Shown here piece after piece: positions 11,601-23,500 of a stretch of DNA of 64,000 nucleotides. The stretch spans positions 1,054,001-1,118,000 of the forward strand of contig BLAL01000034.1 in NCBI GenBank assembly GCA_015698045.1, given 5' to 3'. How positions within the stretch are numbered: position 1 is the first letter of the stretch; each line of letters starts with the position of its first letter. The notes under the pieces are model-generated. The model was not told the origin of the DNA and searched no databases. It was given only the letters and a program-made list of their open reading frames with translations. Both the position numbers and the translations under genes were made by a program. The stretch is from Rhizophagus clarus (lineage: Eukaryota; Glomeromycota; Glomeromycetes; Glomerales; Glomeraceae).

Positions 11601-14600
11601 ACAGAAACTGTTTCATAATTTTATCCATAAATTTTTTGGTAAGCATCTTGACTTGCAACCAATATTCAATTTTAGGAATAATAACGCTATTAAAAATATA
11701 GATCATATGTTTATCAGTGATCCTTTTTCTAGCATATTTATGTCATAATTCATTGATTTCATCATTAATTCGTTTGATTGTTAATTGAAAAGTATTTCTT
11801 TTATCAAAATAAACGCCTAATATGCGGATAGAACTTTAAGGAGAAACAGGAATTATAAAGATCGAATCAGACCCAAACCTTAAAGTAACAGGTTCATGTG
11901 GTTTCAATTTTGGTCTATATCTTCCTTGTTTATATCTAACTAAAAGTTCAGACTTCTCTTTATTGACTTGAATGTCATTAAGTTTGTAATAGGAGTCCGC
12001 TATTTCAAGTATTTTTTCTAAGTTATTTTGGCTGGGAGCGAACCATTGAGTATTATCCATATATGCACTGGATAGTATTGTAAGTTTCTCTGTTTCTTCA
12101 GATATATCTTCACTGTAAAATTTGTTCAAAGCTATCTTAGGTGCTTCTAAAGTATAGCCAAGTTTTCTTTGCTCTATCTCACATAATAGGGGATCGTAGT
12201 ATATACACCATAACAATGGTGATATGACCTCCTCTTGAAAGCATATGACTGCGTTAACATATTCATACTAGAAAAGGTGATAGAACATATAAAAATACTG
12301 TCAAATTTTATAAAGACGATATCCAGCCTTTTCAAAAATTGACAAAATCAAGTAATTACCGCTTATGGTCTAACTGATCCATATAACGTGTTAATTGGCA
12401 TTGATCCCTAGATCTTGAGAAAGAAGCCAAAGTTCCTTGTTATTTTCTTTTGCGACTTGTATTATTTCATTAATCGTGCATATTGGCTCAAAGGTTGAAT
12501 TGCCTGGTGAAGCAGCAAATTGATTTCCTTTGAGCACATTGTTATTTTTCAATATTCGACTAAGGTGTCTATTTAATAGGCTGATGAAAGCTTTCTGAGG
12601 AGTTTTGAGAAGCGTAATCAGTATAGTGTTTGTTAAATTAGTGAAGAAGGATTTCAGCTTCAGAATAGGATATATTATAGCTTTTTTCCATTCATCAGGT
12701 ATATCATTTAAATCCATGCATACACAGATGAAAGCATAAAAGAAAGATTGGTTATCTTCATTCAAATTTTTCAACATTTCATAAGATATGCCAGAAGGAG
12801 TTTCAGCTTTCTTATTAGAGAGGGATCTAACATTATTTATCCATTTGTCTAGCGTTGAATATTTTATTAAATCACTATATGTGGCATATTGAATGTCATG
12901 TTTGGGTTGATATTGATCTTGTCATTCAGTATCTTCATTGTTATTATTTTTATATACTTTGTCAATAGATAATGAGGTATGAAGACGATCTAAAATAGAT
13001 TTAATCATTTTCTTTTTATCTGTTTTATAATTTTGATTCCTTTCTTGTATAAACGCGTCCATTATGTTCTTTTTATATTTGTATGTTGCATTAATGTATT
13101 TAGACTCTAACATGATGATAGTGTTTTGCAAAATGTCTTTGTACTTAAAGGTTTTGTTGTGTAAGAACTGACTTGAGATTGTAATGTTATGCCTTTTGAT
13201 GATTGAAATAAAGTCTAAAAGGTTACTCGATTTATTACCGTCTGACATTATGTATAGGGCGGTGATGTGAGCTATTATTTTCTTTCTGCTCTCTATGGAT
13301 CTATCATTGAAGTCTAATTTCTCTTTACGAATTTTATTTAACATTACTTTTAATATGTTCAGATCTCTTTTTAGATCAGAGTCGTATAATGGATGACTAT
13401 TCTGTTTGATCTTTTTCTTTTTCTGTTTAATGTTGATTTTAGCGCTATTCATTATGGCTTTCCTAAATGAATTCCATAATTGATTTAATTGTTTTTGTGT
13501 ATTGTTACCTTGTATTTTGTTGATTGTGAGTTTAATATTTGGATCATCCAAATATTCGCTTATATCTTTATTGAATTTGTCCCAATTCTAATCTCCGTCT
13601 GTTTTTTACATCTCATCATAACAAAATATAGTTTTTTGAGGATGTTGGCATTTCTGTGTATTGTTTTTATTAATAATAATGTCATCCATGAGTAAGTTCA
13701 AGGTAATCATTCGATGGTCTGTTTTGATCACTGGTTAAACATCTTGCGGTTTACTATCCATCATTGATAACATTAGGTCAATGTTATACCATATATAATT
13801 GATTTTGTTGTGTGCGTGATTAGTGTTACTAGGAATATGCGTGTACATATCTGATATATCATCGCAAAAAATTGAGGTGGACTCTTTGATAAAGTGTTTT
13901 TTGAAATAATTGAATATGTCATGCCGCCAATAGGGCTTATCAATAAATTTATATTCATTCCACTTAATGTTAAAATCTCCCATTATAATGATATCTTTAG
14001 TAAAAGAATCTATGCATTGGTTAGTTCAATGCTCAATTTGTTTATATAGCCTTTTAACCTGTGGTTTTTCTTTATCTTGTACGTTAATATATGCTTGTAT
14101 GATACGAATTTTCTTCTTTTTGGTATAAAAGTCGATAAAACTGATACGTCTTTTAAAATGTTGAAATTGTATTACATAAACTATAACTTATATTATTTTG
14201 AACCATATATTCAAGAATTCTTAATGAATCTTTATTAACGTTTGTTTCAGCTAGACTGAGAATGTTGATATTATTTATTAGTTGTCATATATTCCATTAC
14301 ATCAACAATTTTTTCTTGATTAATTGTTTGTATATTCAAAGTTGTAATTCTAAAATTGATTTTTTGTGTATGTTGAGAAACATGGTTTAAAGAAGTGTTC
14401 TGTTTCATGTTTGAGGAGAGGGGTTTGATTGATTTTGTTTTTTTTGTTTTGTGGTTGGTTGTCCATCATAATTGCATACTGATAGTTGATAGTAGTATGA
14501 AGAAGATTTAAGCATCGATGTTATTTTCAACATTGGTATCTTCTTTATTGTCTGTTGGAAGATACTCCGCATTACCATCTAACAGAAGAAATTGTTATTC

Positions 14601-15000
14601 TGTTGTGGATGAAGTAGCAAAACCTAAAAAGTTTTGTAAAGTACCTTCGATCATTCCCTGAAGGCTACCAGTTGCTTGATCTACTTTTTGTGCAAGCATA
14701 CGTTGTGTTTGAAGTAAGTTTTCAATTTGTTCCTCTTCTGAGAATGATGAGTCTTTGTAATCTGAACCTTTTCTAACACTTTTATTTTGTTCATTTTTTT
14801 GTTTTTTGGAGAAGAGGATAATGGAGTAGGTGATCTAAGCTTTAGTGCATTTGAGAAACCAAATACCAAAGTAACGTTCTTAAGCCGTTTTGCTCTTTCT
14901 TTCCTAAATTGATTAATAGTTGAACTACAAATTTTATGTTATACATCATGTTTGAGAGATTTACAAACTGCATGTAAATCTAAATTAGTTTAGCCAATAT
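8640..15000 (-). pseudogene. Decayed LINE: endonuclease - reverse transcriptase - RNase H
   Basis: Read on the minus strand from right to left. A basic N-terminal segment (about 14990-14680, STINQFRKERAKRLK then ALKLRSPTPLSSSP) is followed by an AP-type endonuclease with GDFN (about 13980), NHAHNKINYIW (about 13800) and KTDHRM (about 13715). Reverse-transcriptase fragments follow: LNDIPDEWKKAIIYPILK (about 12700) and a YMDN motif in place of YxDD (about 12065). Then come RNase H pieces FFYTDGSLVD (about 10190) and VKAHNNDYFNNQID (about 9880), a C-C-H-C zinc motif (about 9475-9415) and a C-terminal LWKSRCE segment (about 9130). The domain order is that of Tad/I-like LINEs with RNase H. Many stops and frameshifts make it inactive. 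The 5' and 3' limits are approximate. Confidence 0.85.
11072..11657 (-). repeat. ~295-bp partial tandem duplication inside the LINE
   Basis: The segment 11072-11364 is repeated at 11365-11657 with about 95% identity. Both copies encode the same LTKKFMDKIMKQF...LRLSITTPDE stretch and end at gcatcttgacttgc. The duplication arose inside the LINE and is private to it. Confidence 0.85.
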
Positions 15001-15241
15001 ATAAATGCCAATATGTTTGTAATCAAATAAAAAAATGAATTTTAGATTTAGCAGTATGTAGACTCTCAAATCGGTTTACAAATCAATTAATTGTTAATCT
15101 GCATAAATTTGAATGATGATATTATCTAGTATAAGTTGCCAAAGTATTGCTAGAATTCGCTAAAAATAGCTTAAATCAATAAAAACAGCCTATAAGTGTA
15201 AAAATGGTTAAACTGATAAATATAGTTTAAATCCTATAGTT

Positions 15242-15720
15242 GTGAAAGCATTAACTAATCTACATTACAGATATAGTAATGAAATACCAAAAATATGGTG
15301 TTCTCATATTCATGTTCTGTTTAAAAAACTTATTAGATTTAACTCAAAATTTTTTTCCAAACATAAATTCATTCATATGACTGAAAGATCATATAAAAAT
15401 GGGAAATTCAGACCTGAAGGATTTTTATTTTATATTTATTGCACTGCATGTAACTCATTAGTATTAATTTGTAAAAATACTAAGAATTGTGTGAATAAAT
15501 ATCTGAATGAATATATTACTAAAATATAGGAAAAATATGTTGTTTATTATAGATCTATTAAAAGAGTGCTTAGTTCCAAAAAAGAGATTAATAGGGTTTA
15601 TTATAATATATATTATAGATATAAAAAATCATATGAATATATAGATCGTTGTCTTACAGATGAATTCAAAAAAAAGATTATACTGTACATCGCTTTATTA
15701 ATAGTACAATAACTATCCAA
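15242..15720 (+). pseudogene. Unrecognised coding remnant
   Basis: An open frame of 95 codons (MKALTNLHYRYSNEIPKIWC...) continues past a TAG at 15527-15529 with plausible protein (EKYVVYYRSIKRVLSSKKE...) to about 15710. Aromatic and basic residues are frequent, and there is a C-x2-C-like pair (CTAC) in the first part. I do not recognise the family. It may be the degraded end of another transposon. No splice sites were evident. Confidence 0.3.
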
Positions 15721-15942
15721 CAGACCAACAAACTTGAAAAGCTTTTAAGTTAAGACCTAAAATATAGGTATTCCAACTGAAATATAGTGAAAAATAATGG
15801 TTTTTTCAATAGAAAAAAATATTTAGGTATACTTTTGGATTGTAAAAGAAAAATAAATCTTCAGACTTAAAAAGAATATGATTTGTATACAAATGGCTAT
15901 ATCAATTGTTTTAAAAAAGTATATAATAAAAATATTGCTTAA

Positions 15943-16525
15943 TTGCTAATCCGCCTAAAATTGGCACTGCATTACTAAAATTCAGGGTTAAATTTGTCGA
16001 TTTTGTGTTAGAACACAAACTTCAAAAAAGGATATCTCATAGATGACATATTGACTATAAATAAAAGTCATATGATATACTGAAAAAATACCTGAAAAAA
16101 AAGAATTTGCAAAAAAAATTATACGTTCATACGTAAAATAATAAGTTTACTATGCACACATGTCAGATTTCCACCTTAAAATATACGAAATTTTGATATT
16201 TCATTTTACTATATTGTGTTATTTACATTAAAAATATATAATTTTTAGCTTTTAAAGTTGTTTTTAAAGACATATTTGAAATATTTTTATTATTAAAAAT
16301 AAGTGAAGGCTGAAGAAACCTAGTTACAGAAATATAGTTATGGCAAGTCATGCTTGCCAAAAAGTCTAATAAAATAAAGGAAAATATTGTATTTATGATA
16401 TTTCTGTTTATGACATAAGTGGAAACTTATTCCACGCACGAGATGTAAAAAATGCTTTTTTTTATTATTGCTATTAACCCCAAATTTTATTAGTAACGCA
16501 GTGACGATCTTAGGCGGATCGGCAA
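15943..16525. mobile_element. MITE with TTAA target duplication, related to the 20.5-24.8 kb element
   Basis: The ends form imperfect inverted repeats of about 47 bp (ttgcYRatccgcctaaRatYg...). TTAA lies directly outside both ends (15939-15942 and 16526-16529). The right terminus aligns without gaps over 49 bp to the right terminus of the large element ending at 24846, at about 69% identity, including gatcg-cac and ttacta and tttggggt blocks. It has no coding capacity, so it is probably a non-autonomous relative of that element. Confidence 0.8.
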
Positions 16526-16815
16526 TTAAAAATATATTAAAAAATATTTAGTTAAATAGATCATAGAATATGAGAAATATAAATATTATCATTCTAGTTA
16601 TCAGGTAGAATATAAGAAATGCTAGCTAAATAAATGATATACTTTATTTTTAATAATAAAAATATTTTAAATATATCTTTAAATACAACTTTAAAAGCTA
16701 AAAATTATATATTTTTAATATATAAATAACATAATATAATAAATAAAATATTAAAATTTCATATATTTTAAGGTAAAATCTGATACATATGTATAGTAAA
16801 CTTATTATTTATCAT
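16138..16815. repeat. Large inverted repeat (~165-bp arms)
   Basis: The arm 16138-16307 (aataataagtttactat ... attattaaaaataag) is repeated in inverse orientation at about 16648-16815. The right arm lies outside the TTAA MITE whose right end is at 16525, so the two structures overlap and cannot both be simple single insertions. No target duplication was found. Confidence 0.7.
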
Positions 16816-16833
16816 GTGATTAGTACTATACAT

Positions 16834-17181
16834 GTAGCCGAAACCTCCCAGAGGTGTGTCCGAAACCAAAACTCTGAAACTCTAGTCTGAAACCTTAGCC
16901 GAAATCCGAAACTCTATCCGAAATCTGAAACCCATTTATAGTAATAATTATTATGATTTTGGCTAACATTAAAGAAATTTACTTTTATATAATCAAAAAT
17001 TTGTCTTTTTAGAATTGTGTGATGTTACCCAAATTATATTTTGGCTAGAATTATAAAATTTAACTAAACTTAACCAAATTAGATGAAGTCCAAAACTAGT
17101 CTGAAACTCTAATACTTTAATTTGAAACTATCCAAAAATCTGAAACTGAAACTTGTCTGAAACTAAGGAGGTTTCGGCTAC
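16834..17181. mobile_element. MITE with GTAGCCGAAACCTCC termini
   Basis: The first 15 bp, gtagccgaaacctcc, are perfectly repeated in inverse at 17167-17181. Inside are many copies of the 8-mer YCYGAAAC (tccgaaac, tctgaaac), mostly near the ends, which look like subterminal transposase-binding repeats. The total is 348 bp with no coding sequence. No clear target duplication was seen. Confidence 0.75.
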
Positions 17182-17275
17182 AAGTATAATTAGTACAGTA
17201 AGCACAGTAAATTATAGTAATTTTAGTTAGTATGATTTCATAATTTTGGCTAGAACTTTAGATATAAACACTTGG

Positions 17276-17525
17276 CATCCAACACTGGTCAAAATCAATT
17301 CTATCAGGTACATATCAGGGACTTATATATCGGCGGCTAATCAGATAAATATCGGGTATTTTTACATATCGGGTACCTGATTTATTACACTTCAAAATAT
17401 GCCTAATTACCAAGACCCCGATATCTAAACTATTGGTCACCGATATGTTATTTAATATATATCAGGCACAGTTCTATCTTACACATATCGGGTACCCAAT
17501 ATGTGATACAAATTTTAATACGTTA
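17276..17525. repeat. ATATCGGGTAC-type palindromic repeat, one end visible
   Basis: It starts cactggtcaaaatca directly after CAA and contains several tatcgggtac and gatat units. The same end, inverted, closes the 26160-26540 repeat (ttttgaccagtg then CAA), so the two are copies of one family. The right end of this copy is not evident. Confidence 0.6.
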
Positions 17526-17814
17526 GATTTCATATTATATAACGTATTAAGAAATTTTTTAGAGTTTACTTTCTTTATAGATTTTTCTTTTTAGAAATTT
17601 TTAATTCGTTTAATGTAGTTAAAAAATTTTTATTGTCTTATTTGTTGAATGCATTATCAAGTTTATAAATTTTTTGTAAAGTGTTTAAAAGTATAATTAT
17701 TATTGTTAATATTTTTATTTTATTACATATTTTATTACAATAAATTAATAAAAAAGTTATAGTCATTTATAATACAATTTTAAGAAAAGTTTGCTCAAAC
17801 TTTTCTTAATCGTG

Positions 17815-18615
17815 ATCACGTTAGGATCAAGAGGAACAAGGGAAACTGCAACCTAAAATAAATAAAAGAAACGTTTAAACTGTTTCTTTAATATTCAAAA
17901 AATATCCCTCCCTTCCTCCTTACATTTCAAATCCGGAGTCCAGCAATCTGAAAAAAATAAAGAAAGAAATGTTAGTAACGTTTCTTTAACATTAAAAAAA
18001 AATCACCACCCTTTCCAACTTACATTCCCAAGTCCGGTTCGTTCAAGAATGCCGGCAACCTAAAAAAAATAAAGAAAGAAACATTAGTAACGTTTCTTTA
18101 ATATTAAAAAAAAATCCCCAGCCCTTTCTAACTTACATTCCCAAGTCTGGTTCATCTAAGAAGGCCAGCAACCTAAAAAAAATAAAGAAAGAAATGTTAG
18201 TAACGTTTCTTTAACATTAAAAAAAAATCACCACCCTTTCCAACTTACATTCCCAAGTCCAATTCGTTCAAGAAGGCCGGCAACCTAAAAAAAATAAAGA
18301 AAGAAACATTAGTAACGTTTCTTTAATATTAAAAAAAAATCCCCAGCCCTTTCTAACTTACATTCCCAAGTCTGGTTCATCTAAAAAGGCCAGCAACCTA
18401 AAAAAAATAAAGAAAGAAATGTTAGTAACGTTTCTTTAATATTAAAAAAAAATCACCACCCTTTCCAACTTACATTTCCCAAGTCCGGTTCGTCCAAGAA
18501 GGCTGGCAACCTAAAAAAAAATAAAGAAATGTTAGTAACATTTCTTTAATATTAAAAAAAATTCTCCCACCCCTTTCAACTTACATTCCAAGTCCGGAAG
18601 TCCAGCAACCTAAAA
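17815..18615 (-). repeat. Tandem array of ~112-bp units, each a 36-nt microexon-like block with splice signals
   Basis: The units recur every 112-113 bp. On the minus strand the core units read: polypyrimidine plus ttttttttag acceptor, a block of exactly 36 nt, and a perfect GTAAGT donor. The first clear block is 18024-18059. The following ones lie near 18137-18172, 18249-18284 and 18362-18397, with a 37-nt version near 18474 and 24-25-nt versions at both edges (about 17926 and 18586). In one phase the 36-nt blocks all read through as LPAFLNEPDLGM or LLAFLDEPDLGM, with no stop. Two sequence subtypes alternate, giving a higher-order period of about 225 bp. A last block near 17815-17861 reads in the same phase to a TGA and is followed by AATAAA. 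Each intron-like part also holds a gaaaNgttaNtaacgtttc hairpin. It is either a repeat-encoded gene 3' part or a transposon array. Confidence 0.7.
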
Positions 18616-18639
18616 AAAAAATAAAAAAAAAATCATGGT

Positions 18640-19310
18640 TTAGAAAACCGTAAAAATAGATTGATCATGATAATCAATGATCGTCAAATTAAATTAAAAT
18701 GCCGAAACTATTGCATGTAAAAGCCAAAAGGTTTCGGCAGTTTAGCAAAAATGAGTTTGATCACGTATTTTGAAAATGTGAAAGATTATTTCAAGATTTT
18801 ATATTGTAAATTGATAGATTAGTTCTCTCAATTTATCTATGAAAAGATTTTAGTAACATTTTGGAAGAATCAGCAGTATTAGATCTGTCACGCCTAAATG
18901 AAAAATTTATTGGAGACATTTCATCATTACAATATATTATATAATATATGATGACAGATTGTTTATTTAATTAATACTTTAATAAAAAAAAAAATGAATG
19001 TTTATTGAATAAAAGCAATTTATTATAATAAGCTTTAATTACTCATAATTGAGGTCGAATTTTTTAATTTCAGTTGAATATAGGCCGATATCAAATCAAA
19101 TTATAAAATAGTAAAAATATTAAAATAATAATTAGATGACTATATAAAATATATATATATTTAATAAAAAATAATAATAATAAAAGATAATAAAAATAAA
19201 AAATAATAATAATAAAAATAATAAAAATATAAAATATAAATAAAAAATAAAAATAAAAATAAAATATAAAAAATACAAAATAAAAAAAAATAAAAATAAA
19301 AAAATATAAT
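18640..19310. other. AT-rich gap with simple repeats
   Basis: Contains a small inverted repeat (tgccgaaac ... gtttcggca, about 18700-18740) and an A/T simple-sequence tract of aataataaaaat type at about 19150-19310. No gene was seen. Confidence 0.5.
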
Positions 19311-19316
19311 TTACGG

Positions 19317-19765
19317 ATTCTGAGGCCGCCGATGCGCAGTGTTTCTACGCTGCCTACGACTGTGGTAGTTCCCTAAGAAATATATATAAATTTAGAACTT
19401 AAATAACTTAAATATAAATTAAAAAAATTATTAATAATTACCAGGTCTGTCCCAAAACCTTGTGCGGAACTGCCTATAATATCTTTCTCCTTCCCGGGAC
19501 CACCTTCCATTTCGCGCATCATTCCTCCATTCACAGAAATTCTAAAAATGTTAATACTATTAATTTTTTATTTTTTTTTATTTTTTTTTATGATTTATTA
19601 TTATTTTACTAATATTAAAATTCCTGACCAAGTTTCTCCACTTTCTTTCTACCTGTTAGCCAGTGAACCTCACGTGGAACCGTCTCCAAATTCTTCGAGC
19701 TAGGCTCTCCCAGAATTTGGAGCGGTCCCTCCCGGGTATGTCATGGTAGTAGTTGTTCTTTCTCC
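19317..19765 (-). pseudogene. SANT/MADF-like (trihelix) DNA-binding protein gene, broken
   Basis: On the minus strand three blocks join with good splice sites. Block 1 (about 19765-19634) reads YYHDIPGRDRSKFWESLARR then IWRRFHVRFTG, one TAA stop, and QVERKWRNL. Block 2 (about 19543-19441) reads NFCEWRNDARNGRWSREGER then YYRQFRTRFWDRP and ends at G|gtaatt. Block 3 (about 19370-19317) reads GNYHSRRQRRNTAHRRPQNP and a stop. The spaced Trp/aromatic residues in a basic helical context resemble Myb/SANT-like or MADF domains, which occur in transcription factors and in Harbinger accessory proteins. The internal stop argues for a pseudogene. Higher GC here contrasts with the AT-rich surroundings. Confidence 0.55.
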
Positions 19766-19779
19766 TTTATATTATTTAT

Positions 19780-20537
19780 TTAATTTTTAGATCAGGAAAC
19801 GTAAGAGAAAAAAAAACTAGAATATGATCAAAGTTATTTATTAGTTTTCATTTAATTTTTTACCTCCTATATCTTATTAAATATTCAGTTATTGCATCAG
19901 TCCAATTTGCGGGCATTTTAAGAAAAAGAATATATAATAATAAAAAATAACGGCAACAAATTTTAAGAAAAAGAATATATAATAAAAATAACGATAACAA
20001 ATTTATTGTAAGAAAAAAAAAAAGATGAAACCTCTTTTTATAAACAATTTTTTATCACCTTGTATTATTATATTAATTACCCTTCAAGAACATTTACGAA
20101 AATTGTTCTAATTTCTCAAATATGTCATGATTGTTATGATCTGTTTTCTTTATATTAATTATAATACAGATACGGATCTACAATACAATCAATCACAATG
20201 AACAAGTTAAACTTGACCTAAACTCAATTGTTATGATCGTGATTCCAAAATATCAAGATAAAGGTCTTTTTTTTAATTATATATCAAATCTAAAAAAGGT
20301 AAAATCTAATAATACAGATACGTAAATAAATAGTGTTTTTTATTTTAGTTTATAATAAGCTTTTGCCAATTATAGACTACAAATAAAACAATTACGGATC
20401 TACAATACATTACACAAAGATCTTGAGCGAACGAGTTAAACTCGAGTTCAAAGCGAACAATTTAAATTCCAAATAAAATATCCAAGATTAACAAAAAAGT
20501 TGGTAACGTTATAATGAAATCGGTAGTAAAACTTAAT
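19780..20537. other. Intergenic, no gene; weak internal duplication
   Basis: Two related tracts with acggatctacaataca at about 20167-20235 and 20395-20455 suggest a decayed duplication. It ends at the TTAA (20538-20541) that borders the large element. Confidence 0.45.
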
Positions 20538-20541
20538 TTAA

Positions 20542-23500
20542 GTCGTGATCCGCGAATGATCGACATCAGATCATATGAGTCGTGTATAGTAAATTTGGGG
20601 ATAAGATACATAACAACCAGCTATAATAAACTCAAATCTCTCGTTGACAACCTTTAACAGCTGTCAAAATGACTCAAAATTTACGTGTTACTTTAATAAA
20701 TCCAGGTTCTATAGTACCTGAACTTCACTATGGACCTTATTCTTTTTATTGGTGGATAATTTCAAATGAAAACAAAACTTTATTTCCGATTAGACTGGGG
20801 CAACAGACTAAAGTTCTACTTAATGAAGTAGATTTTGTTTTAACAATACAAACTGGTTCTGGCAGTAACAAATTAATGCCAATATATTGTTGTCAAAGCG
20901 GTTTACATGTTGTTACAGAGTCAAGTCCTACAAAGGCTATTTCTACAGTTTATAAAGATTGTTTCAATACTTCAACACGCTACTCAGGATATCAAGTAAT
21001 GGGTTGGAATGATAAAAATATTCTTGAAACTTTAAAAAAAAATATTCAATATATTCCCGTTAGTATAAATGTAGAAAATTGTAGAGTTTTTATTTATGGT
21101 ATTGGGACATCTTCACGTAAAAAATGGGGTTATGCGGGTTCAGGTTTTCAATCATCCCTTCTTCATTTGTATGAAAGAAAGCAATCAATTTATGTATCAC
21201 GAATTGAAGAAAAAAAATGTATTGTTGAAATTTACCGCGAATCCACATTAATAAAACAATTTATAGGTGCAACACCAGATGAGGTGTGGAAAAAAACAGG
21301 ACAACTAAAAAAATTTACTGGCGCAAAACTTTTTGGTCTTGATAATCCGATTACAAAAAATCTAATTCAACAGTATCAAATACCCAAATGTACTCTTAAT
21401 GACTGGAATAATGAATATATTCTAGAACAGTTATTTGATTATTACGTAAAAAGAAGAACTCTGGCAAATGCCAATTGGAAATATTTTTTTACAAACTGGG
21501 CTGAATCTAAAAATCCAATAATTGAATTTGAACCTGCCTTGCATGCTATATACCCAAAAGGATATGAATTTAGCGAACGTGAATTAAGTGCATGGCAAAC
21601 TATGCTAAAAGCAGTTGGTGCAACAAATATAACTCCTTGGACACATGAAGAATCACAGGTTAGTAAATATGATATTTTTTTTTGTTGTCTCCTATATCTG
21701 ATATTCAAATATTAAAATGGAATATTATTACATTAGCGTCAATTATGGACAAAATCACCAAATGGAGAAGCAGATAAAGTAGCATTTGCTACTTTATATC
21801 GAAGTGGTTTCCTTACTAGTACTCCAAAAAGTATATCAAATACAACACACATATTTTGGATGTGTTTTGAACGTGCACTTGCCAACAATAAAAAAACTCC
21901 TAATGGAAAACGACGCATACTTTCTATAATTTCCAATGAATTCACCTACGATGAATTAAAACAAAATTTGAATGTAATATTTGCTTTTTTTATGAAATCT
22001 TTATAATTTTTAAAAATTATGTAAATAAACTTTATGTAAATAAACTAAATACAAAAAAAAACAATGAAAATTTTGCAAAAAATATTACTGATATAATAAT
22101 TGGCAAATCTTATACAATAATCAAATACAGGTTGGTTCACATACTATTGCGGAGTCTCGCAAATATGCACGTATTAATGGTTATGGAGCTCCTCCACTTG
22201 TAAAACCAATAATTCGCCGACAAAGATTTACACCTGAAATGCTTGAACAAATTGACACATTTTTAAATGATAAAGAATTTGTCAATATGAGTTCATATAA
22301 AACTGATGCCAAAACAGGAAAACCAATCAAATACTTACAAGATACTAAAAAAGCATTATGGGAAAGATTTACAGAAGAGTATCCTAATGGTATGCATCGT
22401 ACATCTTTTATGACATGTCTTAAAGGTGGTCAATATGTGTATCGAGAAAATTTAGGTGGCTTATGTTCCACTTGTAATGACTGTGGTTATATGGTTTTTG
22501 GAGATATTGGGGTAATAATTTCCGCCCATGTCACAGATGAGTCTCTAAAGGTAAAAAATAAAGTTTATTAATATTAGCAAGTGTAGAATATAAAATCTAA
22601 TGTGAATTTGATTTTATTAGAAACATTTATTAACAAAATCACAAGAATTGCGACGATACATACGTCGAGAATATCCAAAAGAACTGGAAGTTACTGCAAC
22701 TGGTACTGCAGTTCATAATTCCTGTATTAGTCACTGTATACGGCATGCTTTTGGAGATTGTAATCTTAATCATCCAGTTACCTGTTCAAAATGTGAAAGT
22801 CTTTTCAGTTTTTTTCAAGAATTAAAAGCAGTAACAAGTGAAGAATATTTTGAAGTTCTTGATGAATATCAGCAAAAACTTATAGCATGGATGGCACATC
22901 ATGCTCGAAAAACATACTTGAATATTCATGTACGAACAAATTTAGAGGAATTAGATGGTGAAGGTGCTGTAATGATTGTAGATTACAAAATGAGAATACT
23001 ACCTCAAAGTTCACGAGAAACTAAAACAGAATTCTTTGGAAAACGTGGTTGGAGTTTTCATTCTGTACTTGTATATACCAAAAATATGGAACAAAATCAA
23101 CTTGATATTCAAATATTTGATCATTGGTCCAATGATACACGCCAAGATGCATGGTTTACCGCATCTTCTCTCCACACTGTAATTGAAACAATGAATCCAA
23201 AGCCTAAATGGATAACAATAATGTCTGATAATGGAATGCATTACCACTGTTCAGAATTAATGTTGATTATTGGACATTGGAAAGAGTGGTATAATATAAT
23301 ACCTCGCAAGTGGATCTTTCTTGAAGCAGGAGAGGCCAAAACTGCAATTGATTCACATCATGCGCAGGTGCATTCAACTATATTATCACCTTAAAAGTCA
23401 AAGATAATACTGATTGGTCAATTTATTGATAATAAGGTTTCGCAAGCAATAAAAAGATACATAAAACTCGGGTATGATGTTGATTGTGGAGATGATATTG

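Noticed and set aside
17850-18610. CRISPR-like array of regular repeats
   Set aside because: Period 112 bp, no variable spacers, eukaryotic context; the units are splice-like tandem repeats.
22648-23394. Reading through HHAQ into VHSTILSP and stopping at 23394
   Set aside because: A 69-bp GT-AG intron (23368-23436) restores HHAQ-VSQAIKRYIKLGYD in phase and continues to five more exons.
23368-23397. A 30-bp intron as the alternative after HHAQ
   Set aside because: Too short for the introns seen here, and it gives a less coherent protein than the acceptor at 23436.
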